Shown piece after piece: positions 24,501-39,500 of a stretch of DNA of 64,000 bases; within the stretch, counting starts at the first letter, position 1, and each line of letters begins with the position of its first letter. A program made the position numbers and the translations under genes. The notes under the pieces were generated by a model. The model was not told the DNA's origin. It made no database searches and worked only from the letters and a program-made list of their open reading frames with translations. The DNA comes from Chlorocebus sabaeus. Its lineage: Eukaryota > Chordata > Mammalia > Primates > Cercopithecidae. The stretch is taken from positions 993,501 to 1,057,500 of the forward strand of contig NC_132904.1 of assembly GCF_047675955.1 (NCBI RefSeq), written 5' to 3'.

Positions 24501-27500
24501 TGCCTCCCACAGCCCAGATGTGCCCCAGCAACATGCAGTACCACGAGTGCCGCTCCCCCTGCACAGACACCTGCTCCAACCAGGAGCACTCCCGGGCCTG
24601 CGAGGACCACTGTGTGGCTGGCTGCTTTTGCCCTGAGGGTGAGGCTCCCCCGCCCCTGGGAAACACAGACGCACCCTGGGAACTAGGGGGCTGTGCTCCC
24701 ATGGCCAAGCCTCAAAAGAAGGATCCCAGTCCTAGTGTCCTGGCCCCCTGAGGCTGGCTGAGGCCCCTAGCCCAAGATGTCCCCAGCCCCTGAGGCTGGC
24801 TGAGACCCCTAGCCCGAGATGTCCCAGGCCACTGAGGCTGGCTGAGGCCCCTGTCCCAGGCCCCTGAGGCTGGCTGAGACCCCTAGCCTGAGATGTCCCA
24901 GGCCCCTGAGGCTGGCTGAGGCCTCAGCTTGCTGTAGGGCTGCCATGTTGCTCCCCTGCAACACCCACCACATGGAGACAGCAGGAGCCCATCATAGGCC
25001 TGCCTGACCCATGCAGGGACGGTGCTCGATGACATCGGCCAGACCGGCTGTGTCCCTGCGTCACAGTGTGCCTGCGTCTACAACGGCACTGCCTATGCCC
25101 CGGGGGCCACCTACTCCACAGACTGCACCAATTGGTAGGTCCCGGCCCCCCTCCAGGCCCCCAGGATGTGCTATGGGACGGACCCGCTGGGGGCTGTGAC
25201 CTAGGCCAGCAGGCGTCCCTCATCCGGGCTGTGATGTAGGCAGGCCTGGGTGAGACCCGGTCAACCTCCCGACACGGAGGCTGGAGGCTGGTCTCCTGGG
25301 GCCAGCAACCACACGGCACCATCTCTTGCTCTCAGCACCTGCTCCGGAGGCCGGTGGAGCTGCCAGGAGGTTCCATGCCCGGGTACCTGCTCCGTGCTTG
25401 GAGGTGCCCACTTCTCGACGTTTGACGAGAGGCACTACACGGTGCACGGGGACTGTGGCTATGTGTTGACCAAGGTAGGCACTGGCTGCCTGGGGCGCTC
25501 GCTGGACAAAGGGGGCCCACGGCCAGCCTCCCACAGGCTCCCATAGCTTGGCTACCTGTCACTGCTGCCCCTGGGGTGACCCTTGGGGGTCCCTGATGGT
25601 GAGACCTCAAGGAAGCACCCCAGCTCCCCAGCACTGGTCCCCACAGGGGCACGAAGGCTGCAGACCAGAGCCTCCAGCCCCACCCAGTGCTGGTCCCCAC
25701 AGGGGCATGAAGGCTGCAGACCACACCCAGGGCTGGGCCCCACAGGGGCATGAAGGCTGCAGACCAGAGCCTCCAGTCCCACCCAGCACTGGGCCCTCCA
25801 CACCTTGGGCTATTTATTTAAGACTTTACTGTTGAGAATAGTTTCAGGTTTACAAAGAAATTGAGCCCAAAGTACTCCCGCTCCAACACAAAGTCTCCCC
25901 AGATGATACACAGCACCCAGTACACAGTCTCCCCAAGATGAGACCCTGCCTTGGGGTAGAGCCTGCACTGGCACCCTCACCTCCCAGGTCACTGGCGCCC
26001 TCACCTCCCAGGTCGCTGGCGCCCTCACCTCCCAGGTCACGGTTGACATCAGGGCCCCTTGTGGTGGTGAAATTCCGCAGCTTCGGACAGACGTGCAGTG
26101 TCCTGTTCCTGCCAGGCAGTTTCACACAGTCGGCTCCACTGCCCTCAAACCCCTTGGAGCTCGGCCTCCTCACCCCTCCCTCACCCAGCCCCTGCCATCC
26201 ACTGACATTTGTGCCTTCTGAGAGCTGTCCTTCCCAGAGGGTCCTGTGGTTGGCGTCGCAGAGTGTGGCCTCCCCAGGGTGCATGCAGATTTCTCTGTGT
26301 CCACACCTGGCGGCCTCCTAGCACACCTCCCTCTCGGGGGCTGGGATGTTGGAGTGGGGGTTTCTAGTAAGGGAGAGGAGCACAGCCGGGTGGAGGGGCA
26401 GGGCCAGGCGGGCTGGGCGCTGGGCGGAGCGTGAGGACCCCTGGTGTGTCCGGTTCTGCAGCCCTGTGACAGCAGTGCCTTCACTGTACTGGCTGAGCTG
26501 CGCAGGTGTGGGCTGACGGACAGCGAGACCTGCCTGAAGAGCGTGACACTGAGCCTGGACGGGGCGCAGACGGTGAGTGGAGCCTGGCAGGGCAAACCCT
26601 GGGAAGGGGAGAAGGGGCCTGTCTCTTCTACAAGTCACCTCTGCCCAAGCCCTTCGTCCTCAGCGTGAACAGCAAGAGGCGGGGATCCTCCGGCAACACT
26701 GGCTGCATCCATTACTTATGGGTCCATGTGACTGTCCGTAAAGGAGCAGCTCAGGGCCGGCCGCCCGGGCCGTCCTACCCGACCCGAGGGGCCCCGGGAA
26801 GGAGGGACTGGGTGCATCTGCGGCCAGCTCAGCTTCTCCGCTGAAGTCAGTTTACGTTTAGTGAATAACTTTGGTTTTTACTAAAGAATAAAAAGCATGG
26901 TACTCACAGAAAACTCAGAAAATCAGGGCGAGCACAAAACCACCTTGTAGGACCCACAGCCACAGGCAAAGGCCTCCCAGGCACCTGCAGGCACATTTCA
27001 CAGCCTCCGCGGGGCTGAGTGCGGCGAGCCTGCCCCGCGCTCACAAGTCTGTCTGGCCGCCCTCAGGTGGTGGTGATCAAGGCCAGCGGGGAAGTGTTCC
27101 TGAACCAGATCTACACCCAGCTGCCCATCTCTGCAGGTGAGGGCGGCGGCCTCCTCTCCACCCCCGGGCTGCCTGGGGTCCCGCCCCACACCCCCAGCAA
27201 AACCCTTGTCCTTTGTGTCCCCAGCCAACGTCACCATCTTCAGACCTTCGACCTTCTTCATCATCGCCCAGACCAGCCTGGGCCTGCAGCTGGACCTGCA
27301 GTTGGTACCCACCATGCAACTGTTCGTGCGGCTGGCGCCCAAGCTCCGAGGGCAGACCTGCGGTAAGAGGGCTGCCTTCGGGGCCTGGAGCCCACCCACT
27401 CTGGCTGGGGCACATGGCCCTCAACCTGCCTAACCCACCCCCAGGTCTCTGTGGGAACTTCAACAGCATCCAGGCCGATGACTTCCGGACCCTCAGTGGG

Positions 27501-30500
27501 GTGGTGGAGGCCACGGCTGCGGCCTTCTTCAACACCTTCAAGACCCAGGCTGCCTGTCCCAACATCAGGAACAGCTTCGAAGACCCCTGCTCCCTGAGTG
27601 TGGAGAACGGTACGTGTGTCCGTTCAGCTCGCCTTTGTGCTGGGCGCCTGGCGCTGGTTCTCCCGCTTCCATTTGGCACTGCAGGCAGCGTGGAGGCCAG
27701 CCCTATGTGTGCCTGTGAGCCAGGTGGGGTGGCTCACGAAGGGGCCCAAGGACAGGCTCATGGTGGGCGCCTCGCCCGGCTTATATGGAGCTTCAGGAAT
27801 GTGGGGCACCTGCTTCAGTGTCAGAGAAAGGGTGCAAGTCTCTGTTGGTCGATATCGGCCCTGACCGCCTACCTCTGCATAGGGTGGGGTGGTGGGAACG
27901 TGGAGAATGGATTCACCCACTCACCCACCCATTCACCCATTCACTCACTCACCCATTCACCCACTCACTCACCCACTCACTCATTCACCCACTCACCCAC
28001 TCACCTACTCACTCACTCATTCACTCACTCACTTACCCACTCAACCATTCACTCATTCACTCACCCATTCACCCAGTCACCCACTCACTCACTCACTCAC
28101 CCACTCACTCACCCATTCACCCACTCAACCATTCACTCACTCACCCATTCACCCTCTCACCCACTCATTCACCCACTCACCCACTCACCCACTCACTCAC
28201 TCACCCACTCATTCACCTACTCACCCACTCACCCATTCACTCACTCACCCATTCACCCTCTCACCCACTCACTCATTCACCCACTCACCCACTCACCCAC
28301 TCACCTACTCACTCACTCACCCACTCATTCACCTACTCACCCACTCAACCATTCACCCATTCACCCAGTCACCCACCCACTCACCCACTCACTCACCCAC
28401 TCACTCACCCATTCACCCACTCAACCATTCACTCACCCATTCACCCACTCACCTACTCACTCATCCACTCACTCATCCGCTCACTTACTCGCTCACTCAC
28501 TCACTCACTCAGTCATTCACTCTGCCTTCGGAGCTCGGGCGCCAGCCGTGGGGAAGTGTGATCCTATCTCGCTGGCTCTGGCCTGCTTCCTGCAGCCTGG
28601 GAAGCCTGGGTCCAGTGAGCCCAGTGGAGGGGCCAGAAGGGCCTCAGTTTGTCTGTCCAGAGTGGGGGTCACTAGCATCCCTGGAAGGCGGCACTGTGAA
28701 AGGCTGTGAGGGGCTGGGTGGGACATGCAGGAAACGAGAGGGCATTGTACCCTGCGCTTGGGGGAGCTTTCCCTCGGGGAGGGCACTGCACCACCCGGGC
28801 TGAGTGTGTAGCAGGATGTAGGGCCCAATGCCAGACTGCCCAGAGAAGCTGGTGCCCCAAACCCCACACCAGGGGCCAAGCTGGGTGGGATGAGTGTGCT
28901 GCCTGATCCTAATCCTAACCCTAACCCTCCTCTGTCCACAGAGAAGTATGCTCAGCACTGGTGCTCGCAGCTGACCGATGCCAACGGCCCCTTCAGCCGG
29001 TGCCACGCTGCCGTGAAGCCGGACACCTACTACTCGGTAACATCTGCCGCCTCTTGGCCCAGTGGGGCTCTGGCCACTGAGCCTCACGGCTGCCTCCAGG
29101 AGGGCTGGGAGGGCACTGGGGGGGGCTCGGCAGTCAGTACCAACCTTTCTAGGCTGTGATGGGCACCGGGGGCTGGGACCCAGCCTGTCTGTCCAGCTCC
29201 ATTCCCCACATCCCCACCCCCCCCATTCACTCATTCACACATTCACCACTCAATCACTCACCCACCCATTCACCCACTCACTCACCCGTTCACCTGTTCA
29301 CCCATCCACTCACTCACCCATTCATCCATTTACCCACTCACCCATTCACTCACTCACCCACTCACCCATTCACTCACTCACCCACTAACCCATTCACTCA
29401 CTCACTCACTCACTCACCCATTCACTCACTCACCCACTCACCCATTCACTCACTCATTCACTTACTCACTTTTTCACTCACTCATTCATTCATTTCTTCA
29501 CTGACTCATTCACTCATTTACCCACTCACTAATTCCTTCACCTACTCATCTACTTACTCATTCACTCATCCGCTCACTCATTTACTCACTCATTCACGAA
29601 TTTCTTCACTCACTCATTCACTCATTTACTCACTGATTCCTTCGCCTACTCATTCACTCACTCACCCACTCATCTACTCAGTCATCCACTCACTCATCCA
29701 CTCACTCACTCATCCACTCATTCACTCATTTACTCACTCATTCACTCACTCACCCACTCAATCATTCACTCACTCACTCATCCACTCACTCACTCATCCA
29801 CTCACTCACTCATTCACTCACCCACTCATCCACTCAGTCATTCACTCACTCACTCATCCACTCAGTCATTCACTCACTCACTCATCCACTCACTCATTCA
29901 CTCACTCACTCATCCACTCACTCATTCACTCACTCACTCATCCACTCACTCACTCATCCACCCACTCATTCACTCACTCACTCATCCACTCACTCATCCA
30001 CTCACTCACTCATCCACTCACTCATTCACTCACTCACTCATTCACTCACTCACTCATCCACTCAGTCACTCATCCACTCATTCACTCATCCACTCACTCA
30101 CTCATCCACTCACTCACTCATTCACTCACTCACTCACTCACTCATCCACTCATGCATATGCTCACTCACTCATACACTCATTCACTCATCCACTCACTCA
30201 CTCATCCACTCATTCACTCATCCACTCACTCACTCATCCACTCACTCACTCATTCACTCACTCACTCACTCACTCATCCACTCATGCATATGCTCACTCA
30301 CTCATACACTCATTCACTCATCCACTCACTCACTCATCCACTCATTCACTCATCCACTCACTCATCCACTCACTCACTCATCCACTCACTCACTCATTCA
30401 CTCACTCACTCACTCACTCATCCATTCATGCATATGCTCACTCACTCATACACTCATTCACTCATCCACTCACTCACTCATCCACTCACTCACTCATTCA

Positions 30501-33500
30501 CGCACTCACTCACTCATCCACCCACTCATTCACTCACTCACTCATCCACTCACTCACTTATCCACTCACTCATTCACTCACTCACTCATCCACTCACTCA
30601 CTCATACACTCATTCACTCATCCACTCACTCACTCATCCACTCACTCACTCATTCACTCACTCACTCACTCACTCATCCACTCATGCATATGCTCACTCA
30701 CTCATCCACTCACTCACTCATCCACTCATTCACTCATCCACTCACTCATCCACTCACTCACTCATCCACTCACTCACTCATTCACTCACTCACTCACTCA
30801 CTCATCCACTCATGCATATGCTCACTCACTCATACACTCATTCACTCATCCACTCACTCACTCATCCACTCACTCACTCATTCACTCACTCACTCACTCA
30901 TCCACTCATGCATATGCTCACTCACTCATCCACTCATTTACTCATCCACTCACTCATCCACTCACTCACTCATTCACTCACTCATTCATTCACTCACTCA
31001 CTCATCCACTCACTCACTCATCCACTCATGCATATGCTCACTCACTCATCCACTCATTCACTCATCCACTCACTCATTCACTCACTCACTCATCCACTCA
31101 CTGATCCACTCACTCATCCACTCACTCACACATCCACTCACTCACCCACTCACTCACTCATTCACTCACTTATTCACTCACTCATCCTCTCACTTACTTA
31201 TTCCTTCATTCATCCCTTCACTCACTCATTCATTAACCACGTTTATGGTGTTTTTCTTGCACCTCCAGCCCTACACTAGGCACAGGGGCTAAACTTCAGG
31301 GGTTTGTTGCCCCCCTGGCCCCAGGGGCCAAATGGAAATTAGGCCAAGGCTGAGCTGATGCGCTGTGTCTGAGGCAAATTGGGCATGGCTGGACCTGTTG
31401 GGTCACAGAGATGAAGGACCTGGTCCTCCCAACAACCCCTGCTTTGCACAGTGGTTCTGCGGCATGACATGCCAAGTGGTTCTGCTGAGGGGGTGGGATG
31501 CCTGTGAGGACTCAGGGAGGGGTCCTGGAGGCAGGAAGACCCAGGACGGGAGGACCCTGGCTGCTGGATGTGTGGCCTGCAGGGCGTGGGGGACCACCAG
31601 GTGTGGGCTGGGGTCTCTGATGCCCTGATGCCCCCCTTCCCCACAGAACTGCATGTTTGACACCTGCAACTGTGAGCGGAGCGAGGACTGCCTGTGCGCC
31701 GTGCTGTCCTCCTATGTGCATGCCTGTGCCGCCAAGGGTGTGCAGCTCAGTGGCTGGAGGAACGGCGTCTGCAGTGAGTTCCCGCCAAGCCCAGCCCCTT
31801 TCCCACACTGGGTGGCCACGGATACTGGGGTGCCCCCGGGTCTTGGGGTGCCCCCAGAGTGCACAGGTGCTCTAAGGGTCCCCGTCCTCTGTGCTGGGCT
31901 CGAGGGCAAGGAGTGCCCAGGTCAGTGTGGCCTTGGACCCGGCCAAGGAGGGGAGGGGAGGGTAGCTGAGAGGGCTGGGGTCACTCGCTGCTGGCTGCCC
32001 ACTGCTGAGCTTTGTGTCCTGAGAATTCCCTCTTCCTGGCATCCTGCAGCGAAGCCTATGACCACTTGCCCCAAGTCAATGACCTACCACTACAATGTCA
32101 GCACCTGCCAGCCCACCTGCCGCTCTCTGAGTGAGGGGGACATCACCTGCAGTGTTGGCTTTATCCCGGTGGATGGCTGCATCTGTCCCGAGGGCACCTT
32201 CCTGGACGACACGGGCAAGTGTGTGCAGGCCAGCAACTGTCCCTGCTATCACAGGGGCTCCGTGATCCCCAATGGGGAGTCGGTGCACGACAGTGGGGCT
32301 GTCTGGTAAGAGCTCCCGCTGTGGACTGGGGGTCCCTGGCACCTGCTGGCCCAGGGTGAGGCTCTGACCACCGTCTCCTCACAGCACCTGCACACATGGG
32401 AAGCTGAGCTGCATCGGAGGCCAAGCCCCCACCCCAGGTGAGTGCCAGAAAGGAGGCACTGGGGACCCCAGCCTCATCATCTCCATAAGAAATCCTGAAA
32501 AATGGCTTCAGGGTTAGTCCCACCGCAAGTCAACGGGGCTGGTGGTTGTTGATCAGCCGCTCAGTGTCAGGCATGGTTTGTGCCCTCTGGGCAGCAAGCG
32601 GGAAGAAAGGAGGGTGTGGGCGCACACATGACACACCCACTCACGCCCACTCATGCACATGCTCACACATCCATTCTTGCACACGAACTCACACCCACTC
32701 ATGTGCATGCACTCACACCCACTCATGCACACACACCCCCATTCATGCACACACACACTCATGCACATGTTCACACACCCAATCATGCACACCCCCTCAC
32801 ACCCTCATGCACATGCACACCCACTTATGCAACACTCACACACCCACTCACACACACGCTCGCACCCACTCATGCACACACCCACTCATGCACACACCCA
32901 CTCATGCACATGCACTCACACCCACTTATGCACACACACCCATTCATGCACACACATATGCACATGCTCATACACCCACTCATGCACACACACCCAGTCA
33001 TGCACACGCACTCACAGTCACTTATGCAATGCTCACACACCCACTCATGGACATGCTTACCCACTCATGCATATGCACTCACACCCACTCATGCACACTC
33101 ACACACTCATGCACACTCACTCACACCCTCTCATGCATCCGCATCCACTCATGCACACGCACCCACTCATGAATATGCACTCACACCCACTTATGCACAT
33201 GCACTCACACCCTCTCACGCACACACTCACCCACTCACACACACCCACTCATGCACACACATTCATGCACACACACTCATACTCATACACACGCTGTCGC
33301 ACTCACTCATGCACACACTCACACCCACTCATGCACACGCACCCACTCATGAATATGCAGTCACCCCCACTCATGCACACTCACACCCACTCATGCACAC
33401 ACCCATTTATGCACACACACTCATGCACATGCTCTCACACCCACTCATGCACACACACTCATACCCACTCATGCACACGCACCCACTCATGCACACACAC

Positions 33501-36500
33501 ACCCACTCATGCACATGCACCCACTCATGCACACACACTCATACCCACTCATGCACACACACACCCACTTATGCAATGCTCACACACCCACCCATGGACA
33601 CGCTCACACACCCACTCATGTACACGCACCCACTCATGGACAAGCACTCACACCCACTTATGCAAAGCTCACACACCCACTCATGGACATGCTCACCCAC
33701 TCATGCATACTCACATCCACTCATATACACACACCCACTCATGCACACGCACTTACTCCCACTCATGCACACGCACCCACTCACGGACAAGCACTCACAC
33801 CCACTGATGCAATGCTAACACACCCACTCATGCACACGCACCCACTCATGCACACGCACACGGCACAGACACGTCCTCCCTGAACACATAGTTGAGGCAC
33901 TGCAACAGCCTGTGGCTGGGCCCCCTCACGGCCCTTCCCTCCCCAGTGTGTGCTGCGCCCATGGTGTTCTTCGACTGCCACAATGCCACGCCTGGGGACA
34001 CGGGGGCCGGCTGTCAGAAGAGCTGCCACACCCTGGACATGACCTGTGTAAGCCCCTGAGGACTCCCCAATGACAGACCCTCCATCCACCCCTGCCTGCT
34101 AAGGGTGCCTGCCCCCAGGGTGGGCAGTGGTGAGCCTCTGATATATGAGGCCATGGGCTGCCCCACGTCCCAGAGGACCCTGACCCATGGGCTCCCGGAC
34201 TCTCTGGTCCTGTGGTCCCTCCACTGTAGCACGGGTGAGCTGTCCCTGGGAGGACCTGGCAGGTCCCGTGCCCTGCTCCATCACTCAGCGGTGTCTGCTG
34301 GTCCCTGCAGTATAGCCCCCAGTGTGTGCCTGGCTGCGTGTGCCCCGATGGGCTGGTGGCAGACGGCGAGGGCAACTGCATCACTGTGGAGGACTGCCCC
34401 TGCGTGCACAACGAGGCCAGCTACCGGGCCGGCCAGACCATCCGGGTTGGCTGCAATACCTGGTATGCGGGGGGCTCAAAGCCCATGGGGCGTGTCAGGT
34501 TCAGGGTACCAGAGGCCCTCCTTAGAGACAGGCGAGCCCCCAGCACAGGGGTCCCGGGAAAACGCAGGGCACAGACTCAGGGCTGGATGCTCCCAGCAGC
34601 CCCAGCCAGGGAGGCCCAGTGGGCGCGTGTCTGTGGTGCTAGGTCCCCCTGGGGGTAGGAAGGCTGCACCCAGCCAGGCAGGCACCCTGTGGGTGCTCTA
34701 GCCTGACCCCCAAATGTCCCCCAGCACTTGTGACAGCAGGATGTGGCGGTGTACAGATGACCCCTGCCTGGCCACCTGTGCTGTGTACGGGGATGGCCAC
34801 TACCTCACCTTCGATGGGCAGAGCTACAGCTTCAACGGAGACTGCGAGTACATGCTGGTGCAGGTGAGCCGGCGCGTTTGGGGTCTTCACGGCGGTCCCT
34901 GCGACCCACAGCTGCTCACTGCCTGTCTGCAGTTGCCCCAGGGTGCACACAGGTTGAACCCGCCCCATCCTCCTTGTGGAAAGGAGGGCGGGGCCGGCCT
35001 GGTCCTTGATGGCCTCTGTTTCCCCAGAACCACTGTGGTGGGAAAGGCAGCGCGCAGGACTCCTTCCGTGTCGTCACTGAGAACGTCCCCTGCGGCACCA
35101 CGGGGACCACCTGCTCCAAGGCCATCAAGATCTTCCTGGGGGTGAGTGAGGCCGGGCGGTTGCATGCCCTCCGGGAGGCTCCCCTGGCACCACCTGGCCA
35201 GGTGGGCTGGGGTTCTCGCTGGGGGCCCTGAGCAACCCCTTGCCATGCAGGACTCCGAGCTGAAGCTGAGCCACGGGAAGGTGGAGGTGACTGGGACGAA
35301 CGAGAGCCAGGAGGTGCCATACACCATCCGGCAGATGGGCATCTACCTGGTGGTGGACACCAACATCGGCCTGGTTCTGCTGTGGGACAAGAAGACCAGC
35401 ATCTTCATCAACCTCAGCCCCCAGTTCAAGGTGAGACTACGCCCCTCATCCAGGCCAGGGCCAGCTGGAAACCTGGAGGTGGAAACCTGGAGGTGGGGTG
35501 CATGGAACAGGTGGGCAGAGACGAGAGGCACAGAGACACAGAAACACAGAGATGGAAGGGGGGTGGGAAGTGGGGGGGACGGAGCCTTGGCAAGGGCAGC
35601 AGGTCAGGAGATTCCTTGGCTGGGTGTCCGTGTTCTGGGGCCAGAGCAAAGGCCCGCACCCTGGCGGATTTGCCCGCAGCCTGGACACTGGAAGTCCAGC
35701 AGGGCATCCACTGGGCCGAGTTCTTTCAGAAGGCTCTGGGGGGCTCCTTTTGGCCCCTTGCATCTGCTGGGGACCCCAGCACTCCTCGACTGTGGCCACA
35801 CCGTTCGGATCACCGCCCCTGTCTTCATGCAGCCTCCTCCCTGTGACTGGGTCTAAGTTTTCCTTTTATAAGGACACCAGGCATTGGATTCAGGACCCAG
35901 TCATTACCTCAACCTGCAAGATCCCATCTCCCAGTGAGGTGCCATGCACAGGCACTGGGATCAGGACTTAGGCAGGTCCTTCGAGGCCACATCAGCTCCT
36001 TTTTCTCCAGGAGGGGCTTGTGTCTGGCCCTGGCCCTCGGTGCTCAGCTGCAGTGCCCGGGGCCTCCCCAGGTGTAGCTGGAGGTGGGAAAGAGGAAGCA
36101 GTGCCTGTGGTCGCTGTCAGTCGCCTGGGTGGGAGGTGGCGGCTGCAGGGCAGGGGGTCCCTGGGTGGGAGGAGTCGGCCATGGGTCGGGGGGCCCTGGG
36201 TGGGAGGAGGCGGCCGAGGCGCAGGGGGGCCCTAGTCTTCTGGGTTTGCTGCACCCACCTCCACCTCTCCCGGTACCTCTGCAGAGCAGGGTCTGTGGCC
36301 TGTGCGGGAACTTCGATGACATTGCCGTCAACGACTTTGCCACACGGAGCCAGTCTGTGGTGGGGGACGTGCTGGAGTTCGGGAACAGCTGGAAGCTCTC
36401 TCCATCCTGCCCGGATGCCCTGGCAGCCAAGGACCCCTGCACGGCCAACCCCTTCCGCAAGTCCTGGGCCCAGAAGCAGTGCAGCATCCTCCACGGCCCC

Positions 36501-39500
36501 ACCTTTGCCGCCTGCCACGCACACGTATGCTGGCTGGGGGGCGTTTCTCAGGGCCCAAGGGGGTCATGGAGACCCAAGGAGGCCCCAGAAGGGTGAAGGG
36601 AATGGGGGGCTGGGGGACAGCTGCCAATCAAGGGTGTGGGCTGCTGGGGTTGGCGCTGGCGCTGGTGTGGACTCGCCTAGAGGGGCTGGGCGTCCAGCTC
36701 TGACACCTGTCAGCTGTGGTTTCGGGGCCCTGGGGGGTGTTAACCCCAAGGGCTGCCAAGGAAGCCCTGGGCCCTGTGGATATCCAGATGGGCCCAGCTG
36801 GCCACTTGGGGATGGACATTTGCCCTCCCTGAGCTCCACTGGAACTCGGTCCTGGTCAATATGCCAGTGTGGGCCCGGTCCCCAAGAGCCTGCGGGGTGG
36901 GTCGGGGGGTCCCTGGAACCTGAAGCCCCGTCTCCCTCAGGTGGAGCCAGCCAGGTACTACGAGGCCTGTGTGAACGACGCATGTGCCTGCGACTCAGGG
37001 GGTGACTGCGAGTGTTTCTGCACGGCTGTGGCTGCCTACGCCCAGGCCTGCCGTGAAGCGGGCCTGTGTGTGTCCTGGCGGACCCCGAGCATCTGCCGTG
37101 AGTGCGAGCGGGCGCCCGGGGCAGAACAGGAAGTGCCAGCAGGGTGTGTCCCACCACCCTCACTACTGATGGGTGGGGGCGCCGGGGAAGGTTTCCAAAG
37201 AAACAGAAACACCTGGGCCCAGAGAGGAGGGTGTGGCTGACGAGGGGTCGCTGGTGTGGTAGAATGTTCTGGGCAGAGGGGTCAGCAGAGCTGCCCAGCT
37301 CTAGCCCACACGGAACCTTGCCAGGAACAGGCATTGCTGGAGCTGTTCCGGCTGGAGACCCCCACTCTGCTGCAGCCTCCGTGGCACCCTGATAACTGGG
37401 GGGTGCCGATCTGGCCCCCTCTCCCCGTCCCCATCTTGCGATGGCCGGGAGGCGCAGGGGAGGGAAGCGGCTTCAGAGCAGCCGCGGGGTGCAGGGCCTC
37501 CCCGAGTGAGCGCCTGGGGCCCCACCGAGCCCTTCCTTCCTCCCGGCAGCTCTGTTCTGTGACTACTACAACCCGGAAGGCCAGTGCGAGTGGCACTACC
37601 AGCCCTGCGGGGCGCCCTGCCTGCGGACCTGCCGGAACCCTCGCGGAGACTGCCCGCAGGACGTCCGGGGCCTGGAAGGTGGGCTGGGGCTGGCTGGGAG
37701 GGGCTGGCCTGCGCTCCGCCGCCCGTGGCCTTCTCCTGGTCCCTCGAGGAGCCTGTGTGGCCCCAGCTTCCAGCACATTCCGGTGCTGTCAGCGAGGCCC
37801 ACTGCTTGGGGGCTGGGCGGAGCCCTCCAGGGCGAGGCACCAGACACTCGGTCTGGTTGTGACTCTGGCCTCTCTGGCCCGCAGGCTGCTACCCCAAGTG
37901 CCCACCAGAGGCTCCCATCTTTGATGAGGACAAGATGCAGTGTGTGGCCACCTGCCCAACCCCACCTCCGCCACCACCGTGCCACGTCCATGGGAAGTCC
38001 TACCGGCCAGGCGCAGTGGTGCCCTCAGACAAGAACTGCCACTCCTGGTGAGTCCTTTGGCTGGAGAAATGTGGAGCCTGCAGCACGCAGGGGAATTTGG
38101 CCACGGCCTGGGCTCTGGGTGCAGCTGGGAGCAGCAGGGCTGGGGACTTCCCCGTTACTGGAGTTGAAGCTGTGGGTCCCATCCTGGCCCAGGCGACTGT
38201 GACGTAAGCTTCTCAGGGGCCAACACCCCCATGTCCTGAGTCCCAGAGGCAGGGCTGGGTGTAAGGCTCCTCTGGGCAGAAAACCAGCACAGCCTCTGGG
38301 GAGCAGGCTCGAGGGGCTCAGGGGGCGGCAGCGGGAAGCTGGGCCGAGATGGAGCCCCAGGGTCCCCACGGGAAGGACGCCCGTTAAAATTACCCCTGGG
38401 GCGTAATGGCCCCATTCTAGCACCCGCTTCCCCTGGCCCCTGACTGGAGGGGCCCCACGAGGGAGGGACCTTGGGCTGACCCTGGAGGGACAACTGCTGG
38501 GGCCCGGGTGGGGCTGGCCTCCCTGTTCCCCAGTCCGGGGGTGCAGTGCAGTGCCCAGGGAACTCCACCTCTGTCGGAGCTGCTCCCTGCCCGCCCTTGG
38601 CAGCATGGGATGCCCGTGGAAGGTACGCAGCCGCCCCCATGCACCAGCCTGCCCTTCTTCCTTGTCTCCAGCCTTTGCACCGAGCGCGGCGTGGAGTGCA
38701 CCTACGAAGCTGAGGGTGAGTGGCTGGCAGCCCCTGGGGCTGGGATCCGGGGGTCTCTGCCTGCACCCAGCCTCTGACGGGCCTGGCCCCTCTGTTCCCA
38801 CAGCCTGTGTCTGCACCTACGACGGACAGCGCTTCCACCCAGGGGACGTCATCTACCACACGACGGATGGCACGGGTGGCTGCATCTCTGCCCGCTGCGG
38901 GGCCAACAGCACCATTGAGAGGAGGGTCTACCCCTGCAGCCCCACCACCCCCGTCCCCGCAACCACCTTCTCCTTCTCCACACCCCCGCTCGGTAAGGCA
39001 AATGCAGCCGAGGAGCCCCAGGGTGAGCCCCTCCCACTGCCCGGCACAGCTGCCCTTGCTGGACGCTGAGGTCACAGCAGCTCTGGGCATGGGCAGCAGC
39101 CCCTGAGGATCAGGAAGGGACCGAGGAGCAGGGTGTTGGGCTTGGGGATGACCTGCTGTTTTCCGGCCAGCCATCTGCAGTGGGGAGGGCCCAGCCTCCA
39201 AGTCACCCCAGCAGTCCTGGCGTCCAAGTCCTGCCCTCAGCAGCCCCCGGGCCTGGCCTCATGGGAGTGTCGGGGATCTGGCAGCCCAGCCTGGCCCTGG
39301 GGACGCACGGCTGTCACTTGCCTCACGCTGCTCAGGGTTCGGGTACCCCCGTGTCCTCGTCCTCTCCTGGGGGATGTCCCAGGGCCCCAAGGCATCATCT
39401 GAGCTTCTCTGAGAGTAGAAAGCTCTGGAACTCTGGCGTTCTGGGGCATAGATGCGTGGACGCTGCTCAGGGCATGGCCTGGGAGCCACTTCCCTAAAAC

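Noticed and set aside
29222..31235. CRISPR-like appearance of regularly spaced repeats
   Set aside because: No distinct spacers; this is a simple tetranucleotide array in a mammalian intron.
29156..31279. A 707-codon THSLIHSLTHPL-type open frame
   Set aside because: A 4-bp repeat cycles through the three frames without stops. It lies inside intron 16, between well-supported exons. The same applies to the 15.6-16.9, 27.8-28.8, 32.6-33.8 and 59.6-61.4 kb frames.
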